Shown one piece after another: positions 49,527-61,532 of a stretch of 64,000 nucleotides of DNA. Under the pieces are notes generated by a model. That model made no database searches, was not told the origin of the DNA, and saw nothing but the letters and a program-made list of their open reading frames with translations. The position numbers and the translations under genes were made by a program. How positions within the stretch are numbered: the stretch's first letter is position 1; every line of letters starts with the position of its first letter. This DNA comes from Archilochus colubris (Eukaryota; Chordata; Aves; Apodiformes; Trochilidae): contig CM041115.1 in assembly GCA_023079485.1 (NCBI GenBank), forward strand, positions 40,372,305 to 40,436,304, read 5' to 3'.

Positions 49527-52500
49527 CTCATCCCAAGGTTTGAGAGGGTGCAGAGGTGGCCAACAGCTGCCTTTACCCAAAGGTGTAATCCTTCTTTCAT
49601 CCCAGATCACAGGCTTGTAGCTGGATGTTTACCTTTTAATTTGGACAAATGTTGGAAGTAAAGTAGCTCTGTTCAGTGTGGCAAAAATTAAAAAAAAAAA
49701 TAATTTTCAAAGAGGTAAATACAGTTTGGCACAATAGCCTGTGCACTGAGCATCCTAGGGGTTCTTGAAAGATTGGCTGCACAAGAGTGCGGATCAGGGA
49801 CAGAAAATGAGTATGTATGCTGGGAATCCCCTGCTCTGGCATTATCTTAGGGGATTTTTTTAGAAAGATGCTGAAAGCTCGTATGTATATAGTAGTAGCA
49901 AGCTTTTAACTTGCCCGCCCTTACATGGTAGTAACAACACTGTGTCAGTTCTTAGGAAACACGGGGGCAAATGAAGTATTCGCCTGCACAGCACAGCAGA
50001 AGACAGTTTAAATAGATTAGACTCTGGCATACCACTTCAGTTTATCAAGCATTTGGTGTTTAGGATGTACAATACAGCCGTATGTGACTTGCCAACTATC
50101 TGGGCTTCCCCCACTGTTTCTGGTTTGGCAACGATGTGTTTTTTCACCCTGTTGCAATGCTGACTGCCAAGGAGACATGGCCAGCTTTCTGCTTCCTGTC
50201 TTCCCCTTTGTCCTGGCTTGGCCTGCACTCTGCCTGCCAAGTCATGGATGCCAGGAGCTAATACAGAAAGGTCAAAAGACTAAGGCTTGAAATCACCTAT
50301 GCCAACATTTGTACTTTCTTTCTATTCTTCTATATTCAGCTGAATGGAAAGTACACAGCACATAGCTGAGACAGGAGTTCAGATAAATGGTTGACAATAG
50401 GAGTGTATGTATCACAGTTTTTCATACTGCTCACAGATGTAGTAATTGCTGAATGTGTTAAGAGGAATTATAGGTAAAGCTAACTGAAATGTGAATTAGA
50501 AAAGATATATGATAACCTTTTTGTTTTTTAGGGATTCATCCCTCTTCCTCCTCTACGCAGTTGTTTTGTGTTTGGTTTTGGGTTTTTTTTGTTTTTTTTT
50601 TTTTTGGCTTACTCTTGCAGTCTTACTTTACTTGAAAGAGAAGTTCTTTGTAATTTAGCACTACGCTTCTTTGCAGCTGGATCTGCAGCTACATTAATAT
50701 CTGTGACCCTGTGTAACTACTAAGAAAATTAAGCTTCATGTAGTATTTATAGCTGGGAAGTTCTAATAATAAGTACTTAACTGTCTGGAACCTAAACTTA
50801 CCAAACATAAATCTGAAAACTCCTGAATGGAACAGTTCTGTTTGCTTTTTTTCCCAGACGAAATCTGCTTGTCTGATTCTGGTTCAGCTTCTCTCCATCT
50901 TGTGAATCTAAAGCAGAAAAATATGTGTACCACTTCTGTTTCTGTAGTGTTTCTTATATAGACTACAGTATTCAGCTAATGCTTTAATCTCCTATTCTTT
51001 GACTAAACACTTAATAGTAGCCATTAATATAGCATTACAATTGACCAAGAGTTGTAAAATTGCATGACTGTAGGGGAAAGCCTTCTGATCAGATGATTCA
51101 TCAAAGCCTAGCTTTGTGTTTCAGTGAGTCTTCAAAAGAGCCTATTCACTTTATTAATCACCTTCTCTGCCTCTCCCCAATTCTGCACACCTTTAGAGGG
51201 AGTGTGTTGCTTTAAAGTAACAGCAACAAGTAAGAGGAAAACAAGAATGATCCTTTCAGTAACAGGCCCCTTCTTGATAAGCACCATTTGATTGCTGTCT
51301 CTGAGCAAAAAACCCCTACAGTTCTTAGTGGTTTTGATTTGTTGAACTGAAAGTATTTTCCTAAACACTGAGAAAGAGGGCTACAGGGCTGAGGAATATT
51401 CTCAGGCATATTTTGGTGGCAGTAGGAAAGTAGATTGCAAAGAGAAGGTAGGGAAAAGAATTTGTTGTTCATTCATACAGGTGGTTGCAAGTTACCGTAT
51501 AGTAAATCTTTAACAATTTCATACGCAGTATTATTCCCAGAGTTAATTATACACCTAGACCAGGTTGGAAGGGCTGCCAATGTCATTAATGGAATAACAG
51601 TGCACTTCCTAGAGTCAAACATAGCTTGTGGACAATCACTTATAACTTTGCACACATGAAGACACATATTCTGAATTCATTGCATACCAGGTAATTACTC
51701 ATATGTATGTCCTCTGCTGTTAGTAATGCAACCAACAAAATGCACTCCACTTGTCTGTTCTGAAGGTGGGTGTCTTCCAGCTGTGCTTTGATGGGTTATA
51801 ATTTACACACCACCAACTGTATTTGCCCCCTAAGCAGAGAAGACTACTAATGGTGAAGAAGTGGAGTATTTATGAAGCTTTGTTTCTTTGTTAGTGAATG
51901 TTTTGGTTGTTCTTCAGTGCCAGAATGGGGATAGGAATTTTCTCAGATCTTGAAAAATGAAACATCACTGCAGAGTATTCACAGTGTTTGATTTTGAGGA
52001 GTATTCCAGCATCTGAAATCAGCAAGATTATTTTCATTGATGAAGTTTGTTTCATGACCTTGAAACTGACAAACCTGTCCTGCAAATAGAATGACTGGGT
52101 ATGCTTGTGTGCAAACAAGATCAAAACTCAGTCAGTACTGTCTCTTGAAGGCCATCAATTTGTCTTCATCATTTGGGCTAAGAATTTACCTTGGCTTTCT
52201 AATGATTTAAAACCTTCCAGTCTTTATCATGAATCTGGAAAAGATGTTGAGAAAACATATTTCTGTGCTGTCTGTAATAACATTTGAATGAAATACGGAA
52301 ACATAGGAAAAAGCATTTTTGAATACACTGCCCCATAGTTAATGCACTTATTTTTAATTCCTCAGTGCTTAATAAATAATAACGAATGTTATTTCCTAAT
52401 GTGATGTTTAATATGTATCTTTAGCCTGGTCTTTTTTTTTTTTCTTATTGATTACATTTTTTACATCTACTGGTTATTAATACTTGTGCTAAAAAATTTT

Positions 52501-55500
52501 TGGAAGGCAGCTGTCATGTTGATGCTGACATAGGCTTCTGCTCAGAAATCCTCACATGCCTATAATCTACATTAATTTAGTGCTAGGCAGTGAGTGGCAT
52601 TTAGTGTGAAATTGTATAGGTGAGAGCTGTTCAAAGATACCTGAACTCAGCTGTGGCTGAGCCAGTTTGTGTGTAGGAGACAGTGTAGACTTGAAAGTAT
52701 TTCTTAGAGTGGTGTTTTCTAGTCTGAATTCTGTATACATACCCATACTACCTAATGAACTGCAGTAACCTGCAGACTAAATTTGTGTAAAGCTGTAGTT
52801 TTACCCTCACTGTCACGGCAATCTGTCTTCATCTACTGTTTCCATCTCCTGAATACTTAAATCATGCTGTTATCAATAGCTATGCATATGGAAGTGATTT
52901 GATTGTTCATTTGATTAGAATAGAAGAGAGGGGACATACAGTAATGCTAGTCTTTTTTGAGGGGGCTCAGGGCTTTAAACTTACAGCAGACAAACTTACT
53001 TGATATGGAGTGCACTTTTAATTTTTGTTACACAGACTTTATTTTGAACAATTGTGTATGTCAGAACTCTTAATGCCAGAATCGCATCAGAAAAATTGGC
53101 TAAAGAAAAAAAGTGCTGGCATATTCTTGGTTTCCTGTGGTTGCTTTGCTGCTGGTGGAGCTCTCTGGTTGCCAGCCCTGAGGTTGCCTCACCCAGCTGC
53201 AGGCAGGTCACACGCCCCTGGCCTGCTCCCACATGTGGAAGTGCAGTATTGCCAGTGAACAGAGAGCATCATATGAAAAGCATGCTTTGCAATGGGACAG
53301 CTCCAGGTTGGAGAGGACTTGGGAAAAGCTTTGCTGCATTCTGGGATCAGTACCTTTTTTCTGGTCCCTTTTTTTTTTTTCCCCCCCTGTGTATGTTGTT
53401 TTTCGTCAGTTTTTTTTTTCTGCAAGTGTGAGGTGTGACTAGTGGGCCCTCTGCAATGCTTCCCTGTCAGTCACACCCATTGGGTGGAGAAAGACAGCCC
53501 TAGGCCAAGGTGATTTTCATGAGAGAACTGGATTTTCTCATGTTCCTGCTGCTACTGATATACTGCTGTCCTGAACAGGCTCTATAGCTGTTTGTGTTTC
53601 ACTTTTAAGTAGGCATTAAAGGGATAGTGTTTGTTACTCAGATGTGCCGCATCTCCTGCAAAACTGCTGGAAAACATGAAAGCATTTTGGAGCTTCGGAG
53701 ATTTACTTGCTGTAACTGCTTATAGGATAAAGACTATTGTTTATCTAGCTAATTGGTCTCATTTGCATGCTAATGCCAATTTTAGCAACTTCATGGAAAC
53801 CTGAACTACTGAAAGACTGGCTGGTCTGAACGAGCTCTAGTCTTGGCATTGTGCAGTTTTCCAAATTCAGTTAAGTTGCTCAAACAGCACAGGCCGATTG
53901 ACTTTTCACTCTGAAATGAAAACTTGCTCTGAAGTGTTGGAAGCAACCACAATGAAAAGAGGATGAGCAAGAAAGGGAGTAGTTGGAATGTTTTCTTTCG
54001 GTAGTACACAAGTTGTGTGTGTTTGTGGACAGCCAAAAGGGATAGGCAGAAGGGAAGAAAATAAAGCAAAATATGAGAAGTTTGCAAGTTGCCATTGAAC
54101 AATTGTAATCTGCTTGCAATCAGTCATAAAAGGGTCTGCTGTAATTACAGAGCACACACCCAAACTCTTGTGCAAAAGCAGCCTCTGCTTTACACTGAAC
54201 CAGCTGGCATTTTTAACTATCTTAGTTGCAGAACTGCAGTTGGTATTGTACCTGTGTTAGGGAATTTCGCCTGTGCTGATGATCTTAGTACATAAGAAAT
54301 AAGTAGAAGTGAGGTATATGCTGACATGTGATATATCATGGAGGTTAGAGAACTACAAACCAGATGCTCCCAGGTGATACTGGCCACAAAATGACAGAAT
54401 TATGTTGGGAAAGAACAAATGAATGTGATCACATAGCATTTAATTTTTTTATAGCTGTTGACCAGTATGACTGCAATGACAGCAGTATTGCTAATAGAGA
54501 GACAGGGAATTTGTGGAAAGAATGTTTTTTAAAATTGCTTTGTTCAAAACTTGAAAGACAAGGTGTAAACTAGGGTACTTTTTTTTTTTCTTTTGTGGTT
54601 GCATGCTTTAAAAAAGAATCCTTTTGGGTTTTTTGCAGAGCATCCCTGCCCAAACCCAAACCTGGCTTAATTATACATTTCGGTGACTTACTGAGCCCTC
54701 TATTTTATGTTTTCCTGTGACATTTCATGTAGTTAGGTAATTCTAATATTTATGTATTGTAGAAGGTCAAGGTAGACAGCAAATCAGTGCATTGGTCAGA
54801 ATTTTTTGTCACAGTTTTTTAATCATTATTCCTTCAGTCCTCTAGATGTTATCAGTTTGTATTATTTATTTGCTAGCAACTTAAATATGCTGGAAAACAA
54901 ACGTCGTGGCTGTGAACACATGCAATTCCAGTCAAGTTTAGGAGCCACTGGTATGAAAAGGTAAGGTGATTTTTCTCGGTCAGTGTTTGTACATTATCTA
55001 CTTAGTGCCCACTGGTTTACTTTCTTTTGTCACTGTTAGTTTGTTTTAATATTGGGTGTGGGGGAACATGAGCAGGCAAAGTGGTGCATATTTTGTCTAT
55101 GAATTTTTGGATTATAGCAGATGGAATTAAATCTGCATTATAAAGAACACTGTAACATTACCTACAAATAATGTGTGTATACTGCCATTTGAGACATGGT
55201 CTAAGATAAAAATTGTTACTTAAGGTTACAAAGAACTATGGCATTGCTTGTGCCATGTCTCAGTTAGATGTAAATTAATATCCCAGTGTTTAGAAATTGC
55301 AAATAGCATCAACAGGCAGTCTCAGGATAAGACATACTACCAGTGTATAGGTAGCAGTTGAAAAAACCACCAACAACCAAAAACCAACCCAACCCAAAAC
55401 ACTGGTCTTTTTGGGTGTTTTGTTCGTGTATTCTATATTCTTTATGCTAAAGACCATATGTTACCACCAGTCATGATGCCGAACTAATTAACTGAAATGA

Positions 55501-56910
55501 AGACATAGTTTTTTCCTTTGCTAAATGTTATAGTATTTAATAACACTACAGTGGTGCTCAGGATTGCAACTAATTAAGCATTTTACCTCCTATTTCAAAG
55601 AAAATATTATTTCTGTTTTGGGCTCCTGAACACAGTTACTCTTACTTGAAGAGATATTACCTCATGCTGTTCTTAGCTGGATTGAAAAAGTATTAACACT
55701 GCAGTACTCTAGCCTAATTTTTGAGTTTCCGTTATATGTAAAACCCTAGCATTCTTGTTTGATTGCTGTTTATTTCCCCTAATTAGCATACAGTCTGGTG
55801 GCGTATTTAGGTCTTTAGGAAATCTCTGTCTACAGAATAATAGAGAGGCCTTGTGAGACACTGCTGATATTTGTAAACTACTTTGTGGGGTCTTTGTCAG
55901 GTGATGTTTATACTCATGAAGTAGCATATGATTGTAACTTTCTGAAAGGTCCGGCTTTTATTACCGTGTTTTAGTGGAGGACGCTGAGCGCACATTGAAG
56001 AAAAAATGCAGGCCTATCCTACAGTATTTGTTGAACTGTATTTTTCTTTGTACTTTTAAACTGTGATTTATCATGAAGTTCTTTATCCAAAGCTCACTAG
56101 AGAAACTTTCCATTGATTTTAAAAAACTTGGGCTGAGACTGATACTGAATAAACTAGGTTGTTTTTTCTTTTTTTTTTCTGTATCAATAACTTGTGCCTA
56201 AAAAAACAGTGCCTTTTGTAGTGGAAATGGGCATTTTATCAGTCTGAACATTTTTTGCTTTATGGCCCTAAAATGCAACAGAAAATTAAATCCTGACTGC
56301 CTGTGAGTCAGTTATAAAATCCACGTTGACTTCCATGAACTCAGGATTTCTGAATAAGCTCTTAGTAACACATACTGCGTGAAGGTAAGGGTCAGCCTTT
56401 GTCTTTAACAACATAAATGAAGTGGCCAGTTTATTAGTTGTCTGAAGATACACGTAAGCAAATTCCTATTCTTTACATGCAAACATGAACTTTTTCAATA
56501 ATGTATTCTAGAATATATTTTTTTTCTTCTCTAAACACACAAGTAAGTCTTTCACCATGCTCTACCTTTTGCTTTTCATTTTCTGAAGAATCTGCAATAA
56601 AAACTCTTTATGATATACATACGTTAATGTAAAGGGTTTATTGGTTTCCAAGAACAACTTCTGAATGGCTAATATCCACAGTATCTTCCAGATGGATAAA
56701 ATTAAGCATTCATATCTCATCCCTTCCTACTGAGTCCAGCAAGTTTTGGAAAGAAACTTCATTCTTTCACAGTCATCCACATGTGGCAAGATACCTATGT
56801 AAATCTCTTCTTAACATACATGTCAAAATAGAGCTCAGCTAATATTATGAAGTATGGGAAACATTTGTTTCAGGCCATGAAAAAATCTAATCCTTCTCTT
56901 AACTTAAAAA
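49527..56910. other. Unique non-coding DNA with T/G tracts
   Basis: Contains a T/G tract at about 50567-50606, T runs near 52431-52443 and 53369-53421, and a G+C-richer patch at 53140-53330. One exon-like segment with good splice signals lies at 54877-54960; see the findings. No recognised gene or interspersed repeat. Confidence 0.45.
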
Positions 56911-56964
56911 TGTGTGCATGTGTGTGTGCATACATATATATATATATGTATATATAATATATAC
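56911..56964. repeat. Compound TG/TA microsatellite
   Basis: TGTG units, then CATA, then alternating TA with two interruptions, about 54 bases. Alternating purine-pyrimidine throughout, so a candidate for Z-DNA or cruciform structure. Confidence 0.94.
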
Positions 56965-57399
56965 GTCCTATGCAAAGCCTCGAATACATCTGGGGAAAGT
57001 TCAGTTTTCAAAATGAGCAACATATGGTCCTTTAAAATTGTATAAGAAATATTTTGAATAAATAAGTGTTGTGATTTATTTTGCATAAATAGGGGAATTT
57101 AAATAAAAAAGGTAAATCTGTGCATGGGACATAAAGCTGAAAAGCTGACTGTGCTTATTGGCATTTTGGTTCTAGTAAGTGCGTCTAAGTCCTTCAATTT
57201 CTTTTAGCTATATAAAAACTGGATTTACTCCCAGAGCTCCACTTCTTAAGTAGGGCAGTTTAAAAACTAAACAAGAGCTGAGTCAGTTAATTAATTTAAA
57301 TGAGATTACAAATCAGCAACACATTACGTAATGTTGATTTAATTACCATTTTTTATTTACCTAATTAAAACACTCTGAAGAAAAGTTAACAGTCTCGAC
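56965..57399. other. Unique A+T-rich DNA
   Basis: Nothing recognised. Confidence 0.55.
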
Positions 57400-58400
57400 A
57401 ATGGCTGGTTGGGTGAGTTGGCACCAGCAGATCTGAGCTGCTGACACACGGGGAGGTGAGGAGGAATCAGGTCCCACTGGGACAGATGGGTCCTTGGCTG
57501 AGAGTCTCAGGGACTCTCCCAGTTGTAGCAGCCACAGCCCCACTGGTCTGCTGTGGGAGGGTGCGGGGGAGTGCGGTGAAAGGGGACGACTGAGGATGAC
57601 TGAGGAGCTTTAGCTGTGTCACCGCTCCAAAGCAAACAGATTCAAACCAAAATAAAAACAGAGCCCAGCTTCTCTGCCTGACGGGCTGACTGTCTTCCAG
57701 AGGAAGCACCTCCGTGCCTGAGGCCTCACAGGATTTTGTGAGATGACAGGACAGGCCTGCTCGGGCAAAAACCTGAGCCAACAGCCAACACAGGCAGACA
57801 CCTTGCCTTCCTGGGGACAGCAGTCAGTGCTCTTCCTTGCTGTCTTTTACAGGAAGGTGAAGGTTGGATGGCAGCAGCCTGTCAAGGTAAAGTGGATAGG
57901 TCACTATTATGGCTCCTGGTGCAGCGTGTGGGTGCTGATGGGATCAGCCTGGCCTCATGGGATCAGCATGTCCAGGAGCTCCTGACATTACTCAGGTCTC
58001 CCAAGAATTCCCTCCTATCCCTCCTGGGCGCAAAGATTGGAGATCAGAAGACAACTTACATCCTTAGCAACCAGGACTGGTATTTCTGTGTTGGCTTAAG
58101 AGCCTTTGGATGTAGATTTTTTTGGTTCACTTACTTAACTTTGGGGAAAACAGGCCTGCAAACAGATCAAGGATAATGGCATGCTTTTGGAAAACTAGAG
58201 GATGCCAGAGAGCCTCTGCAAAGTGAGCAACAATCAGTCCTTCCTTGCATGGCCAATGGGGTTTTCCACTGCAGTGTTGTCTGAGAGCCAGTACCATGGC
58301 CCCATGACTTACACCTCAATCTTTAACTTCAGTTCTCTACACTGCTCATTTACCACCAGCTGTATGACTACCAAACACACTTAAAATTTGCATTACTGGT
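57400..58400. other. G+C-richer kilobase of unknown origin
   Basis: This kilobase differs clearly in composition from its A+T-rich flanks, with several CpGs at 57,540-57,720. Frames of about 80-104 codons are open on both strands (57467-57781 minus, 57743-57985 and 57868-58176 plus). I recognise none of the peptides, and no splice signals organise them. It could be an old unclassified repeat, a decayed retrocopy or a regulatory block. Confidence 0.35.
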
Positions 58401-58702
58401 GCCCCTTATGCAGTACAACAGCATTATGCTAGAGAGTAGTGCTGGTAAACACAGAGGAACTCCTTGCAGAATTAAGGTAGCTGAATGTCATTTTAAGAAG
58501 AAATGACTGTTTCTCTTTGTGGAGGGTTTCAGTCTGGGTGTCATAAATAATCATTACTAATAGTCTGTATTATTGGGAAAGGTGTGAGGCTTCCTCCTGT
58601 AAACATATCTTTCTCAAAGTAAAGCCCAATTTGTTTTTCTGAGGTGCTGTTTCATCCTTGTGTGAACTGGGGGTTCATACCATATATTTTTAAGGATACC
58701 GA
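58401..58702. other. Unique non-coding DNA
   Basis: Nothing recognised. Confidence 0.55.
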
Positions 58703-59092
58703 ATCCTAGAATCATTTAAGGTGGAAAAGACCCTTGAGATAGTTGATTCCAACCATAAATGTAACACTACCAAGTTCACTGATAAACCATGTTCCTAAGC
58801 ACCACATCTACATGTCATGGTAGCTCCACCACTTTTCCTGGGCATCCTGTTTCAATGATTGACAATGCTTTCAGTGAAGAATTTTTTCCTGATACCCAAT
58901 CTAAACCTCCCCTGGCACAACTTGAGACAATTTCCTCTTGTTCTATCATTTGGGAGAAGAGACTAACACCCACTTCACTACCTCCTTCCAGGTAGTTTTA
59001 GCGAGTGATAAGGTCTCCCCTGAGCCTCCTTTTCTCCAGGCTAAGCAATGCCCGTTCCCTCAGCTGCTTCTCACAGGACTTGTGCTCAAGCA
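58703..59092 (-). mobile_element. CR1 LINE 3' fragment, diverged
   Basis: On the plus strand it opens with AATCCTAGAATCATTTAAGG, the reverse complement of a worn CR1 terminus. It continues through AAAGACCCTTGAGAT, TGTTCCTAAGCACCACATCT, TGATACCCAATCTAAACCTC, AGGTCTCCCCTGAGCCTCC, TTTTCTCCAGGCTAAGCAA and CCCGTTCCCTCAGCTGCTTC, in the order expected for a minus-strand CR1 tail. It spans the 3' untranslated region into the C-terminal coding part. The open frame at 58789-58995 is antisense to the element and meaningless. Divergence is much higher than in the copies at 23 and 29 kb, implying greater age. Confidence 0.94.
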
Positions 59093-59654
59093 AAGGAAGT
59101 GGTCAAGATGAGCATTTTATAGTATGAAAAATAAATCCTCTCTGAAGTTAACATACTTTTTAAAACAATGGTGATGCACCAGTTCTCTTCCCATGTTTTT
59201 GGTATCATTTCAGCAGATATTTAATACATTTAAAGCATTTTCAGCTTGTTTATTCCAGAAACAAACTGTCTTACTACTAGAGCTGGTGAGAACAGTGCTC
59301 ATAAGATTGTTTAGTAATACAGGGCCATCAGGTACAGAAAGAGTATACAGTGAAAGGTGTCTGTTCTTTAACTGGATCTATTAAAAGTGCTTGAGAAGTT
59401 TATCAATCCAATCAGTTGCTTTACCAAGGTAAAATAATGTAGAAGAAGCTTAAGTGTGTACTAAACTTAGGAAAATAATGATGTTGTCAAGAACACAGAT
59501 GAAATAATTTTTATTTGCTTTCTGGATTTTTGCTGAGCACGTTGTTTGCTTTGACAAAGAGAGAGAAATCTCGCTTTTTTGTTGTCATGAGTGCATTCTT
59601 ACCATAACGATGTTCTGAAAATCTTTGAAAAAGGAAGAGTTGATTTGGAAAGTT
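59093..59654. other. Unique spacer between two CR1 fragments
   Basis: No feature recognised between the minus-strand and plus-strand CR1 tails. Confidence 0.5.
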
Positions 59655-59838
59655 TTCTCACCCCGAGGACAGTCCAACAGTGGGGCCCAGGGCTATCTCC
59701 ACCTGTGAGGTATTTCATGCCCTGACTTTGTTAAGCCCTGAGCAGCTGAGTCTGATCCTATGGCTGAGCCTTCTCTGGGCAGAGGCTGGGACTGGAGAGT
59801 ACCCAGATCCCCATCAGACTGCTATGTGATCCTGGGAT
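59655..59838 (+). mobile_element. Old CR1 LINE 3' tail fragment
   Basis: The ordered blocks AGTCCAACAGTGGGGCCCAG, TATCTCCACCTGTGAGGTAT, AAGCCCTGAGCAGCTGAGTC, TGATCCTATGGCTGAGCC, TCTGGGCAGAGGCTGGGACT and a TATGTGATCCTGGGAT end correspond to the CR1 3' tail (TGCCCAGAGAGG, ATCTCCATCCTTGGAG, AGCCCTGAGCAACCTGATCTG, GGGCAGGAGGTTGGACTGGA and terminal repeats). It is heavily diverged and limited to the untranslated region. Confidence 0.82.
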
Positions 59839-61454
59839 GTTCAGAGGTACAACCATTTGCCTCAAGTTTCTGATATCAGGTGGCAATGTCATCCTGAAGG
59901 ATGGTAGTCTGGGAGGTAGCTGTCATTCTTGTTTATGATAATGACTGTCAGTTGTCAAGTCAGATGCCATGAGAGTGTGTGAAGACTTGAACAGCATTAA
60001 ATTGATACTTACATGATGCCACTTCTCTCTGGTTCTTTATCCTCCCCCGTACACAAATCATGGAGTATCAAAGAACAAGGGTGTATTTACATACTGGTGA
60101 ATCATTAAAGTCATGTCTTACCAGCTGAGATTAACTGAGTGCAAAGGCTGTCTCTTTGCCCCTGTGGTAAAAGAAAAGTGAAATGTGTTCAATGAAACCA
60201 CTGAGGAAATTTGTCTGATAAGTGTGACACCTTAGGAGAATCTGCTTATTTCTAAGACATGGCTCAAGAAAGTTATTTTTGTTTGTTTCTGTTGGTTGTT
60301 TTGGTTTTGTTTTTGGCAGATTCCGCTTCTATTTGTTTTAAAGACCTTATGTGCTAGGGTGATACAGAGAGTTTTCAAAGCAAAATTTGTTGTACAGTAT
60401 GGGCCATAAAGGCAGTATAACATAACTTAGTTTCTTACCAGCTGACAAACAAAAGGTCAGATTACTGAGTTGGGCAATATTAAAATATCCCTCAGGAAGG
60501 TGATGAACAGTGGTGTGAATTTCTTGGCTTTGCTGGGGTGTGCATCCATCCCGCTGCTGTTTGTCAATGGCAAGGTAGTGCAAAGGGAAAAAGCATGTTG
60601 TCCCTCACTCAATTGCAAATCATCAGCTTGTATTTTTTTTCCCCTCTGATTTATGAAGCTGAGAGGGATTTATCTTGGTAGCATCTTTCTCCCAGAGTAT
60701 GGCAGGGGAAAAGGATTGTTGTTTTCTCACCAGCACCAGGCCCCAACAGTCAATTTTACTTTACCCTGTCTGCAGTGAGAGATATCCACACTTGTGGATA
60801 CTCATTAGGATTGACCCCCAGAAATGAAAACATGGGAAACAATTGGGTATAAGATACACCAGATTCTTGACTGATCTTTTCACACCATCTCCTAAAAGAA
60901 AGAGTAATTTGAGATAGAATCTCCTCATGGTAGCCATGCTGAATCATGATAAATCATAACTATCAGGGTTACATGCATATCTACCAGATAATGCTAAAAA
61001 CTGACTTGAACCATTATGTAAAATATTTATGAACAGGACAATAAGTTGTCAAGCCATCAGCCACTGACTGAGCAGTCAGCACAAAGAAAAGTAAGAGAAG
61101 GCATGCTTTACATAGGTGTGAGGTGCATATGAAAGCCATTCTATGGAAATGCTACATGTATGTGAGCTGTTGCTCTGTAGCAAATAAGGATAAGTACCTC
61201 TGCACAGAAGAATTTTTTCAAGAAAAACACATTAACAGTAGAATTTGAGAATGACTTTTTAAAAAAACAGTCAACAAAAATCCAAACCAAACCAAACACA
61301 AAAAACCTCACACATATAAAGGAAGAATACACTAGGGGAACTTAAAGTTGGCAGCTACCTAAATGACTATGTTGAAAACTCCATTTTCAGACTATTTACA
61401 TGATGGTGTTTTCTTTGCTACTAGTTATGTAGCTTTGCTTACAGCTTATGTAGG
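59839..61454. other. Unique non-coding DNA
   Basis: Nothing recognised. A minus-strand exon-like segment at 60439-60556 with a GTAAGA donor was considered and not accepted. Confidence 0.5.
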
Positions 61455-61532
61455 GTTTTTTTTGTTTGGGTTCTGTTTTTGTTGCTGTTGTTTGGGTGGG
61501 TTTTTTTGTTTTTGTTTTTTTGTTTTTTTTTT
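61455..61532. repeat. T/G-rich low-complexity tract
   Basis: Almost only T and G, with repeated GTTTTT units. It produces the phenylalanine/cysteine-rich stretch of the overlapping frame 61363-61581, which is therefore not a gene. Confidence 0.93.

Noticed and set aside
58789..58995. 68-codon plus-strand frame
   Set aside because: Lies antisense inside a minus-strand CR1 tail; the repeat explains it fully.
60439..60556. Minus-strand exon candidate with a GTAAGA donor
   Set aside because: The donor is good but the acceptor has a weak pyrimidine tract and the peptide is unrecognised; fewer supporting signals than the two candidates reported.
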